From contig JAEPDS010000024.1 in assembly GCA_016842065.1 (NCBI GenBank), positions 1 through 62,504 on the forward strand: DNA of 62,504 nt. The letters run 5' to 3'. Position 1 is the first letter of the stretch. Every line of letters starts with the position of its first letter. Source of the stretch: Candidatus Thiodiazotropha sp. 'RUGA' (GTDB lineage Bacteria; Pseudomonadota; Gammaproteobacteria; Chromatiales; Chromatiaceae). Under the pieces are notes generated by a model that made no database searches, was not told where the DNA came from, and worked only from the letters and a program-made list of their open reading frames with translations. Both the position numbers and the translations under genes were made by a program. Below, piece by piece: positions 18,372 to 26,695 of this stretch.

Positions 18372-18930
18372 CTATGAATACCTGGATTGCTTGATCTGGA
18401 TGAAATGTGGCAAGTGGGAGAGTTTAAACTCATGCTGATTTGCCCGGAGAGTACACTGATTCCTTCGATCAGAAAATCTTTTGGCTGCCTTTAGAAGAGC
18501 GCCATACACTTTTTTACAATTCGGATCGTTCGTCTCGGATCGAATGAAAACTGCTGTGAAAGGGTGTTGAGGCGTGTTTGAAAGCAGCGACATCACACTA
18601 TTTTTAGATGCATTCTCAAAAGATTGATTCAATTCACATTAGCGCCTCTGGGGAGCTATCAACAATCTGTCGAATCAGTCGATATAAAGTAGGATCGTAG
18701 TTCACTGCTTTACTGCACTGACTGCTGAGAATGGGTGGTACTTGTAGGGTATCCTACTGATTCATTTGGTAAATCGATTTTGATTGCACCTAGATTTACC
18801 AACTATACTTGGATTCAGTTCACACTTTTCATAGACTGAATGGTAACTTGTGAGTACGATCAACAAAATTTTAGTGGCGGGAATTTAAACTTCCTAATAA
18901 ATCGGATTTGTATCTTGCCTGAGGCTGAAA
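18372..18930. other. Intergenic region, no convincing gene
   Basis: About 560 bp of AT-rich DNA between divergent cysZ and the secreted-protein gene, so it should carry both promoters. An 86-codon leftward frame (18372-18632) has no clear ribosome-binding site and is not called. Confidence 0.45.
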
Positions 18931-19767
18931 ATGTTGAAACACAACACTAAATATTTCTCGTACAGTCATCTGCGTAATTCTGTTGTTGGTCTGTTGTCCA
19001 TGCTTCTTTTGGCCATGCCGTTGAGCAGTTTTGCCAGAAACGTTGGAAATCTGCCCTTCAATGAGAGTTTCGATGTCAACAACTATCAGGACATCGTCTG
19101 GGTCACTCAAGGCGCTCGACACAACTGGCTGTCGAGTGGCGGATGGCAGGGTGGTGGTGCCGCCCAGATTTTCCCGGTCTCCACTGGCCAGGGTTATAAC
19201 GGCGTGGGTCAGTTTACCGGTATGAATACCGAACAGCTCAACGTCAGATGGCTGATGCGCCATGGGCCTGGATTCAATTCAGCCGGTTTTGATGAAACCA
19301 AAGTCATTATCATGAACCGTATCAACTACCGGGAAAGACCGATGATCATCGGTCGTGGTCAAGACTGGAGAACCTGGGGCGCCTGTGACAACACGGTTTG
19401 TCGATATGAAGGTGGAGACTATTGGCCGGATGGTACTGACTCCTTCAAGATCGGTGATCCTCCGTTTCACCGTGAAGATGAGTGGATCAGTGTGGAGCTT
19501 GAAGCCAATGCCCGTACCGGTATCATCAGACTCTATATCACCACACAGGATGGTGAGCATAATGGTCTCTATGTCCAGCAGACCATGAGTACACCGGGTG
19601 GTGAGTTTAACTATGTCGATGTCATAGGTGGTTACTTTAACACTGCAGCACCAGCCAGCCCCGATAACTATTTCATCATTGATGAGCTGGTTATCGACGA
19701 CAGTTATATCGGACCGCCTGCCGGGTTTATCATGGGAAACCCACCGAATCCCCCAGTTCTTGAGTGA
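18931..19767 (+). CDS. Secreted beta-rich protein, possibly concanavalin/LamG-like
   Basis: A 278-residue protein with a clear signal peptide (NSVVGLLSMLLLAMPLSSFA, cut near residue 36). The mature part opens NVGNLPFNESFDVNNYQDI and has strand-rich, Trp/Gly/Asp-rich segments (RGQDWRTWGACDNTVCRYEG, EWISVELEANARTGIIRLYI, DNYFIIDELVIDD). The last segment resembles the closing strand of jelly-roll lectin or glycanase domains. It has one Cys pair and no catalytic motif I recognise. The ATG follows GAGG. The gene faces a lipoprotein gene across a shared terminator. Confidence 0.7.
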   Translation: MLKHNTKYFSYSHLRNSVVGLLSMLLLAMPLSSFARNVGNLPFNESFDVNNYQDIVWVTQGARHNWLSSGGWQGGGAAQIFPVSTGQGYNGVGQFTGMNTEQLNVRWLMRHGPGFNSAGFDETKVIIMNRINYRERPMIIGRGQDWRTWGACDNTVCRYEGGDYWPDGTDSFKIGDPPFHREDEWISVELEANARTGIIRLYITTQDGEHNGLYVQQTMSTPGGEFNYVDVIGGYFNTAAPASPDNYFIIDELVIDDSYIGPPAGFIMGNPPNPPVLE

Positions 19768-19773
19768 TTCCAG

Positions 19774-19806
19774 AAAAACCCTGATCCCCGGATCAGGGTT
19801 TTTTTA
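19774..19806. terminator. Bidirectional intrinsic terminator shared by two convergent genes
   Basis: AAAAACCCTGATCC-CCGG-ATCAGGGTTTTTTTA gives a strong stem with A5 and T7 flanks, so it can end transcription from both sides. The leftward lipoprotein gene's stop codon (TAA, 19804-19806) lies in the T-tract edge. Confidence 0.85.
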
Positions 19807-20184
19807 TTCCGTAAGGGTCTTTTCGATACGCTCGGAGATCGGGCTGTTCAAGCCATCGGTGTCGTAGGCCACAATTCCGAAAAAGTAACTGCCGGCGTTC
19901 ATGCTGGAGAGGTCGTAGGAGGTCACGTGGCCATCCTCGATATCGGCAATCAACTCCAGATTGTTTGAAGAAGGGCCGCTATAGATCTTATATCCCGCAA
20001 GCTCGCTGAGATCCAGGAAACTGCCATCCGTTCTTGTGGATGGGGCAACCCAGCTCAACTGCTGCGCCTGATTATCCGATGGATTGACTGGGGTACTGTC
20101 GTCATCTCCACCACCGCCACCACCCCCACAGGCGGTTAGCCCATAGGCAAGTACGACTAGTGTGTAAAGTGCTGATCTGTTCAT
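19804..20184 (-). CDS. Small lipoprotein with fibronectin-III-like domain
   Basis: A 126-residue protein. The lipobox LTAC is at residues 16-19, followed by seven glycines and an acidic DDDSTP linker. One beta-sandwich comes next (LSWVAPSTRTDG ... LAGYKIYSG ... SYFFGIVAYDTDGLNSP) that reads as fibronectin type III. It is probably anchored to the outer membrane and displays this domain. It converges on the secreted-protein gene. Confidence 0.72.
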   Translation of the reverse strand: MNRSALYTLVVLAYGLTACGGGGGGGDDDSTPVNPSDNQAQQLSWVAPSTRTDGSFLDLSELAGYKIYSGPSSNNLELIADIEDGHVTSYDLSSMNAGSYFFGIVAYDTDGLNSPISERIEKTLTE

Positions 20185-20306
20185 GGTTTCCTACCACTGT
20201 TTTCAGTTACCAGAATCCGTTGTTGAGATGTTACAGCACAGAATGGCTTTAGCACGGTAATTTGCACATTTCAGTGGAAGCGCTATTTACCACGCACCTA
20301 CTCTGA

Positions 20307-20468
20307 TTATACAAAATAATGCTCAACATCGATCGGAATTTCGCAATCTTTGATACAGGCCCCGGTCATCTGTTGGAGGCGCTCCCCCAGGGTTTCACTG
20401 CCATTGATCCTTTCAATGGTAATTAGTTCACCGGATGCGGAAAATCCACGCTCTATTGACAGCGTCAA
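20307..20468 (-). CDS. Possible small ORF or gene remnant, 53 codons
   Basis: Leftward from TTG 20468 the frame reads about 53 residues with sensible composition, including ELITIERINGSETLGERL, QQMTGACIKDC and EIPIDVEHYFV before TAA. I see no strong ribosome-binding site and no recognised family. It may be a small protein or the 3' remnant of a lost gene. The rest of 20185-20585 shows only a weak relic of the palindromic element ends near 20483-20510. Confidence 0.3.
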   Translation of the reverse strand: MTLSIERGFSASGELITIERINGSETLGERLQQMTGACIKDCEIPIDVEHYFV

Positions 20469-20585
20469 TCACCATCCCGCTCAGGGCCCACTAACACGAA
20501 TCCAATTGGCCCAGCAGGGCCGAAGCCCTGGTCCAATGTTCGGTTTATGATAATTCCGGGGCCTATGGAAAGGGTGTGATGAGCT

Positions 20586-23240
20586 TCAATTTTCCGCCGG
20601 TTCACTGGTTTCCGGCATTCGGTTCATGACGGCGTCTTTCAGACAATTGAGCGTGGTATCGGACCAGATAGGCTTGTTCTGACGATCCGTGATGAAAAAG
20701 ATATCCTCCACCCGGGCTCCCAGGGTGGTGATCTTCGCGTGCTGCAGGCGGATATTACACTCAGCAAAGGCTTGTCCCACATCGGAGAGCAGACCTGGCC
20801 GATCCAGTGTCACCAGCCGCATGATGGTACGTTCCAGGGTGGGTTCCTGGTTGAAATAGATCTCTGTGGAGTTATCGAAGTGTTTGTTTTGTCTTGGAAT
20901 TCTCCTGCTTACGCTGAGTGGTTGATCGCCTTCCTGGCATATCCCTTCCCGCAGAGTATTGACGATCTCCTCACTGCGTAGACCGAATTCAACCGGTGAG
21001 CCGTCCTGTTCGAGAACCAGATAGGAGTTGAGTGAGAAGCCGTTTGAGGTACTCATTACCCGGGCATTGACGATGGACAGGGAGAGCTGGTCGAGTAGGG
21101 TCGTCGTGACGGCGAACAGGTTGTCCCTGTCGATGCCGTAGTAGAGCACCTCGGTTCCTCCCCGCTTCTGGGTTTGACGCATCTGAATCAGTGGAAATGA
21201 GCCCGCAGGAGCCTGCAGGATGGATCGGCTGTGACGCTGGATGGCATTCGGCGAATGGGTGAGGAAATATTCATGGGTGAAGGTGGACCAGAGTTCTCTT
21301 ACCGCCGTTTCATCGATCTCCTGCTTTTTCAATTGATGCAGTGCGGCCTGCTGTTTTTCCTGAATCAGCTCCTCCTGGGCGAGGGGATTCTCCAGGCCGC
21401 GAATCAGTGCTCGACGGGTGGCGTTGAAAAGATCCCTGAGCAGGGAATCCTTCCAGGAGTTCCAGGCAGCCGGATTGGTGGCGCGGCTGTCAGCGAAGGT
21501 GAGCAGGTAGAGATAGGTCAGTCGGTTCAGGTCGCCGACCAGTGCGGCAAACTCCTGAACCACCTTCGGGTCGGTGATATCTTTACGCTGTGCTGTCATC
21601 GACATGACCAGATGGTTGCGCACCAGCCAGCTGACCAATTGACTGTCATACTCGCTCAGGTGGTGGAGGCGACAGAAATCGTAGGCGTCCACCGCGCCCA
21701 GCTCCGAGTGGTTGCCGCCCCGGCCTTTGGCAATGTCATGGAACAGCGCGGCCAGATAGATCAGCTCTTCCTTCGGCAGGGTTTTGGCCAGCTGAGTACA
21801 GAAGGGGTATTCTTCTGCAAACCGATCGACACTCAATCGGCGGATATTCCGAACCACCATCAGGGTGTGTTCATCCACCGTATAGACGTGGAACAGATCG
21901 TATTGCATGCGTCCGACAATGTTCTCGAACATCGGGATATAGGCGGCCAATACCCCATAGATATTCATGCGACGTAACACTCTGGTGAGCCCCACAGGCT
22001 GACGCAGAATCTCCATGAAAAGGCTCTGCGCCCGGATATCCTGGCGAAACGCCTCATCGATCAGGTAGGTATGGTTTCTGATCAGACGAATGGTGCTGGC
22101 CCTGACCCCGATCAGGTCCGGGTGCTCCTGCATCACCAGAAACATCTCCAGCAGAGCGTTAGGGTAGCGCTTGAAGACGCTCTCATGGGTCACTTCCAGG
22201 AACTGGCTGCGCTGCTGAAAGCGCTGATTGAGCTCAGTTGGCTCACCGAGCTCGTCTTTCAACAGAATGCTCTCCTGAAAGTGCTGCAGAAGCATTTCGT
22301 TGAGTCGACTGAGCTCCATTACCGTGCGGTAGTAGTCTCGCATGAAGCACTCGACAGCCAGGTTGGCATGATCGGCGTCATAACCAAGATAGCTGGCGAG
22401 GGTGCGCTGATGATCGAACAGCAACCGGTCGTCACAACGTCCGGTCAGCAGATGCAGGGCAAAGCGAACCCGCCAGAGGTGATTCTGTCCCTCGATCAGG
22501 GTCTGATACTCGGCTTCGGTGAGGAACTTGTGTTTGACCAGATCGTGCAGGTCATGGATCTGGAAATGGCGCTTGGCGACCCAGCCGATCATCTGAATAT
22601 CCCGCAATCCACCAGGGCTCTCTTTGAGATTGGGTTCGAGATTGCTCAGGCTGCAGCCCTGCTTGGTATGGCGTTTACGCTGCTCATTCCATTTCGCCTC
22701 AAAAAACTCATCGCTGTTCCACATCTTGTCGGGAGCGATTGCCAGCAGCATATTCTCGAATAGAGCCACTGAGCCGGTCAGCAGTCGTGCTTCGATCAGA
22801 TTGGTGATGACCGTGATGTCCTGCCTCGACTCACGCTCCGCATCCTTGATGGTTCTGACGCTCTGTCCGATCTCCAGGCCGATATCCCAGAGCAGGGTAA
22901 GAAACTGCTGTAGCTGGTCCTCAAAGGATTCAAACTGACTCTCATGCTCAAGCAGGATCATGATGTCGATGTCCGAGGCGGGGTGGAGCTCCCCCCGGCC
23001 ATAGCCCCCGACGGCAACCAGGCAGGCTGCCACCTGGTCGGAAAAATATCGCTTCCAGGCCTGTTTCAAAATCTCATCGATCAGATTGGCCCGCTCGGCA
23101 ACCAGCTCACTGGTGGGTGTCTGCCCAGTGGTAAAGCGTTCATTGACATCCTCAACATAGCGTTTCAGATAGTCTTTGCAAGGTTGGATTGGGGAGACGT
23201 CGTGGGTGAACGCCTCTTTCAGAGCGGCATAGTCAATCAT
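20586..23240 (-). CDS. glnD: Bifunctional uridylyltransferase/uridylyl-removing enzyme GlnD
   Basis: An 884-residue nitrogen sensor that uridylylates PII when glutamine is low and removes UMP when it is high. The nucleotidyltransferase motif is VGGYGRGELHPASDIDIM near residue 77. The HD domain has LFHDIAKGRGGNHSELG near residue 500. Two ACT domains follow in the last 200 residues (DNLFAVTTTLLDQLSL and TLDRPGLLSDVGQAFAE), which bind glutamine. Length and order match the family. Neighbours give no nitrogen operon. Confidence 0.97.
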   Translation of the reverse strand: MIDYAALKEAFTHDVSPIQPCKDYLKRYVEDVNERFTTGQTPTSELVAERANLIDEILKQAWKRYFSDQVAACLVAVGGYGRGELHPASDIDIMILLEHESQFESFEDQLQQFLTLLWDIGLEIGQSVRTIKDAERESRQDITVITNLIEARLLTGSVALFENMLLAIAPDKMWNSDEFFEAKWNEQRKRHTKQGCSLSNLEPNLKESPGGLRDIQMIGWVAKRHFQIHDLHDLVKHKFLTEAEYQTLIEGQNHLWRVRFALHLLTGRCDDRLLFDHQRTLASYLGYDADHANLAVECFMRDYYRTVMELSRLNEMLLQHFQESILLKDELGEPTELNQRFQQRSQFLEVTHESVFKRYPNALLEMFLVMQEHPDLIGVRASTIRLIRNHTYLIDEAFRQDIRAQSLFMEILRQPVGLTRVLRRMNIYGVLAAYIPMFENIVGRMQYDLFHVYTVDEHTLMVVRNIRRLSVDRFAEEYPFCTQLAKTLPKEELIYLAALFHDIAKGRGGNHSELGAVDAYDFCRLHHLSEYDSQLVSWLVRNHLVMSMTAQRKDITDPKVVQEFAALVGDLNRLTYLYLLTFADSRATNPAAWNSWKDSLLRDLFNATRRALIRGLENPLAQEELIQEKQQAALHQLKKQEIDETAVRELWSTFTHEYFLTHSPNAIQRHSRSILQAPAGSFPLIQMRQTQKRGGTEVLYYGIDRDNLFAVTTTLLDQLSLSIVNARVMSTSNGFSLNSYLVLEQDGSPVEFGLRSEEIVNTLREGICQEGDQPLSVSRRIPRQNKHFDNSTEIYFNQEPTLERTIMRLVTLDRPGLLSDVGQAFAECNIRLQHAKITTLGARVEDIFFITDRQNKPIWSDTTLNCLKDAVMNRMPETSEPAEN

Positions 23241-24003
23241 AATGCACAGTATAAAGGCAGTGGGGCTCAGGCCCTAAGAGAATAAACCGTCGGGGGGTGT
23301 CGGACAGCGCAAAATGTCATCAGCTGATTTCACATTAGGGCCTCAATTTGCGCAAATTTGCGGTGATTGGCGTCCATTTGCGGCGAATCTTCTAGGGCCT
23401 GTTAACACTAATCCAATGCGCCCTGTTGGCCTGAAAAAGCGCCAATCAAGGCGCGAGGAGCGAAGTTTGGTTGCTGCAAATGAGCGACGAGCAACGGTTC
23501 GTGGCGCTTTTTCAGGCGCAACCCCCCATATTGATATTTAAGAGGGGGCTGGGACTGTTTTTGCGCCCAGCGGCGTTATCATTCGCTCATGTAGAATGAC
23601 TACACGACGCTCATTCTGCCTTGCTGGACACAAAAACAGACCCAGCAGGGCGTATTGGATTAGTGTTAACAGGCCCTAGTCATGCCAGCCTAATATGAGT
23701 GCCGAAGGTGAGTCAAATCAAACACAAGGTTGTTTTGCTATCGCAGCATACAGGCGAGTCGATGGATTTCTGCTAGCTGATGCTTGAAGCCCCTAACTTT
23801 TTGATTATTATAAATACCAACTGCATTGACCCTGTCGCTCGGTGTCCAGTGACGGTATCTCGATGTGTCGCTGAGCCAGGCCCAGTGAAATGGTGAAAAT
23901 CGGTGCCGATTGAGTGCCTAAGCGCCTGGTATAACTCTGTATACTGACAACTTTGTTCTGTTACCGGGCTTAACCTCTCGATCCTAACTGGAGATTATTC
24001 ACA
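23241..24003. other. Intergenic region holding palindromic element A
   Basis: Between the divergent glnD and oxidase-like genes. It contains a degenerate TTTGCG-rich repeat (23345-23385), element A (23392-23679) and about 320 bp of promoter-proximal DNA upstream of the oxidase-like gene. No gene is seen. Confidence 0.6.
23392..23679. mobile_element. Palindromic MITE-like element, copy A
   Basis: A 288-bp unit bounded by CTAG at each end. The terminal inverted repeats are about 35 bp, beginning GGGCCTGTTAACACTAATCC and ending with the complement. Inside are two large stem-loops: GCCTGAAAAAGCGCCA against TGGCGCTTTTTCAGGC, and CTGGGACTGTTTTTG against CAAAAACAGACCCAG. AGAATGA against TCATTCT sits at the second tip. 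No transposase is encoded. CTAG may be a 4-bp target duplication or the outer end of the palindrome. It is nearly identical to copy B. Confidence 0.88.
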
Positions 24004-25374
24004 TTGATTCCTTCCGATAGTGAGGATTTTGCACTGCAGGCCGCCAGCGAGCACAGACAAAAGATGGCGCTCAGATGGCTGCAACTGGGTGTGTTGGCCC
24101 TGGCACTGGCAGGTCTGTTTGCAATATTGTTGGTACTTTCCCGGGTTCCCGGAAGTGAAGCCTTTTTTATCTGGATAGATTTTTTCAAAACCGCCCTGGT
24201 TATCCATGTAGATCAATCGGTGCTGATCTGGTTCCTGGCGATGAGTGCACTGGTCTGGTGTCTGACCTCTCCGGATGAGAACAGATTTCGGGTTATTGAA
24301 TCGATCGCCTATCTATCGGCACTCGCTGGTGCGCTGGGCATTGCTGTCTCGGCTTTTTTTGGCGATGGCGCGCCATTGATGAATAACTATGTGCCGGTTC
24401 TGCAGCGCCCGGGATTTTTCCTCATGCTGGGGCTGTTTGGAATTGGCATTACTCTGCAGGCAATGATTCGTCTGTCCAGCTTTCGACCCAGACAGTGGTT
24501 GGGTACTAGGCCAGATATCCCCGGCCTGGCCAGCTGGACTGTATCGTTGGCGATCGTGATCTCCCTATTGGCTCTGTTGATTGCAGGTTTGCAGATGCCT
24601 GACGAGGTGGAGGGGCATGCCTTCTATGAGTATCTGTTTTGGGGGGCGGGACACAGCTTACAGTTTGCTTATACCCAATTGGTCATTCTGGCATGGATTC
24701 TACTGGCACGCGCCAGTGGAGTAACTCTGCCAGGGAGTTCACGATGGTATGCCTGGATTTTGATGATCGGTGTTGTGCCGGTATTGATCACGCCGGTCAT
24801 CTATATGGTTCATGAAACAGTGAGCCTTGAATCGAGGACGGCGTTTACTGATTTGATGAAATATGGTGGAGGCCTTGCCGTAATCCCCGCAGGGATATTA
24901 CTACTCAGTGGATTGATTCGTGCTGATCGATCGGCATCCGAATATAAACCCTTACGAGCCGCACTCTGGATGTCTCTGCTGCTTTTCTTCTCCGGTGGTG
25001 CATTGGCACTCTTTATTTCAGGTCTCAATACCATGATCCCGGCTCACTATCATGGGTCGATTGTCGGTGTGACTCTCGGCCTGATGGGGTTGGGGTATCT
25101 TCTCCTGCCGAAACTGGGCTATCCATTGCCTCAAGGCCGGATGGTTGAACTGCAGCCCTGGATCTATGGCATTGGCCAACTGTTGCATATCAGTGGTCTG
25201 GCAGCATCCGGCTTGATGGGTATTCAACGAAAAACAGCCGGAACCGCCCAGGGTCTGGAGAGTGTCTGGGCCAAAGCATCGATGGGTGTTATGGGTATCG
25301 GTGGATTACTGGCAGTGATCGGTGGTGTCCTCTTTGTATGGATTATGCTGCGCACATTTATGCGTGGCAGGTAA
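24004..25374 (+). CDS. Orphan haem-copper oxidase subunit I-like membrane protein
   Basis: A 456-residue protein with about 12 membrane helices. The pattern follows haem-copper oxidase subunit I. His68 in helix II (VIHVDQSVLIWFL) corresponds to the low-spin haem ligand, and His348/His350 (IPAHYHGS) to the HFH pair of helix X. His217 (GAGHSLQFAY) corresponds to the helix VI Cu-B ligand. The helix VII His-His pair appears as Val269-His270 (YMVHE), so one Cu-B ligand is missing by my hand alignment to CtaD in this window. No subunit II or III gene adjoins it. It starts at TTG 24004 after GGAG. It could be an NO-reductase-like or redox-sensing relative; function unknown. Confidence 0.7.
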   Translation: MIPSDSEDFALQAASEHRQKMALRWLQLGVLALALAGLFAILLVLSRVPGSEAFFIWIDFFKTALVIHVDQSVLIWFLAMSALVWCLTSPDENRFRVIESIAYLSALAGALGIAVSAFFGDGAPLMNNYVPVLQRPGFFLMLGLFGIGITLQAMIRLSSFRPRQWLGTRPDIPGLASWTVSLAIVISLLALLIAGLQMPDEVEGHAFYEYLFWGAGHSLQFAYTQLVILAWILLARASGVTLPGSSRWYAWILMIGVVPVLITPVIYMVHETVSLESRTAFTDLMKYGGGLAVIPAGILLLSGLIRADRSASEYKPLRAALWMSLLLFFSGGALALFISGLNTMIPAHYHGSIVGVTLGLMGLGYLLLPKLGYPLPQGRMVELQPWIYGIGQLLHISGLAASGLMGIQRKTAGTAQGLESVWAKASMGVMGIGGLLAVIGGVLFVWIMLRTFMRGR

Positions 25375-25380
25375 GCCAAA

Positions 25381-25669
25381 CTAGGGCCTGTTAACACTAA
25401 TCCAATGCGCACTGTTGCGCCTGAAAAAGCGCCAATCAAGGCGCGAGGAGTGTAGTTTGGTTACTCCAAATGAGCGACGAGCAACGGTTCGTGGCGCTTT
25501 TTCAGGTGCAACCCCCCATATTGATATTTAAGAGGGGGCTGGGACTGTTTTTGCGCCCAGCGGCGTTATCATTCGCTCATGTAGAATGACTACACTACGC
25601 TTATTCTGCCTTGCTGGACACAAAAACAGACCCAGCAGGGCGTATTGGATTAGTGTTAACAGGCGCTAG
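25381..25669. mobile_element. Palindromic MITE-like element, copy B
   Basis: A 289-bp copy starting 7 bp after the stop of the oxidase-like gene, in the same orientation as copy A and differing at only about a dozen positions. It is bounded by CTAG on both sides. The right terminal repeat has GGCGCTAG in place of GGCCCTAG. The last CTAG supplies the stop codon of the leftward gene at 25666-26073. Confidence 0.88.
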
Positions 25670-26073
25670 TTTCTAACCTCGCTACGCAGGATTGGGAATT
25701 TACTCTTCCCAAAGTTGATGGTCAGGGTAATCTTTTCTTTACCATAAAAGGTATGTTCGATATTGATGGGATGTCGTTTTTCTCCATCAGCGAACAGGGC
25801 GACGATATAGTGCCGGTCCAGCAGGCGCTGGGATGACGATTGATTCAGAATGGTCAAAGTCGCCCAGCGTTCACCCAATTGGTTGCTCATGAAGAGACTG
25901 CTGATGATTTTGAAGTCACCTATCTTAGGTAGCAGATCATCCGCATCGGTGAATTCGAGGTAGAGGGATCCCGGTATTGGGTCGTCTAATGTCAGCACTT
26001 CATTCTCCGGGATCTCTTCCGCTTGAATAGTTAATGCGAACATGAGAAGAAGCAGTGAAAATATTACAGGCAT
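25666..26073 (-). CDS. Small secreted protein, stop codon provided by element B
   Basis: A 135-residue protein with a signal peptide (MPVIFSLLLLMFALTIQA). A beta-rich domain follows (GSLYLEFTDADDLLPKIGDF, GERWATLTILNQSSSQRLLD, ITLTINFGKSKFP). I recognise no family. The last codons read RSEVRN and then TAG, which is the reverse complement of the CTA inside the terminal CTAG of element B. The native C-terminus may therefore have been trimmed or altered by insertion. It lies between elements B and C. Confidence 0.6.
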   Translation of the reverse strand: MPVIFSLLLLMFALTIQAEEIPENEVLTLDDPIPGSLYLEFTDADDLLPKIGDFKIISSLFMSNQLGERWATLTILNQSSSQRLLDRHYIVALFADGEKRHPINIEHTFYGKEKITLTINFGKSKFPILRSEVRN

Positions 26074-26411
26074 CGGTAACTTCCTTATTTGGCTTTTGCT
26101 ATTGTTTTAAAACGTGAAACCCAGTCCCTTTTTCAGCTGTTTAGTTTCGTGTTGTCAGGTCATTGCTGCACAGGAATCGCTTCAATAGTGGAACCTACTG
26201 AGTCGTTCCTATTTTGACTTTGCTCAGACAAAAAGTTTCATGCAACAATAAAATTCTGAAAGTTTTATGTTGTTACCGTTTATTTTAAGCGGGATGAAAT
26301 GACTCTTTATCATCTCGATGGGTGTTGGGATCAATATTGTGTATTTTCTGCTTTATTCGCGCTGCTCATCTTTCGGATCGACTTTCAATCGTTCAATGAA
26401 CTTAGCGGTTT

Positions 26412-26607
26412 TAGATCGACCAACGGTCCGTGGTGCTTTTTCAGGCGCAACTCCCCATATTGAGCCCAAAGAAGGGGTTGGGTCTGTTTTTTCGCCCAGC
26501 GGCGTTTATCATTCGCTCATATAGAGTGACTACACGACGCTCATTCTACTTTGCTGGAGACAAAAACAGTCCCAGCAGGGCGCATTGGATTAGTGTTAAC
26601 AGGCCCT
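26412..26607. mobile_element. Palindromic MITE-like element, copy C, 5'-truncated
   Basis: The right two thirds of the element (CGTGGTGCTTTTTCAGGCGC onward, with the CTGTTTTT stem and the right terminal repeat ending AACAGGCCCT). It is more diverged than A and B, lacks the left terminal repeat, and has CTGA rather than CTAG at its right edge. The rest of 26074-26695 holds no gene; a 68-codon frame over the element is an artefact. Confidence 0.8.
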
Positions 26608-26695
26608 GAAAACAACCGGGGCTATAAGAACCCGGATATTTCACCTGTAACGGGGATGACAAATGAAATATCCAGGTGGGAGAGATAGTTGTCTG

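Noticed and set aside
18372-18632. Leftward 86-codon frame beyond the cysZ start
   Set aside because: It covers the cysZ promoter region, with no recognisable domain or ribosome-binding site.
26318-26524. Rightward 68-codon frame over element C
   Set aside because: It runs through the repeat element and its reading is set by the element sequence, not by protein selection.
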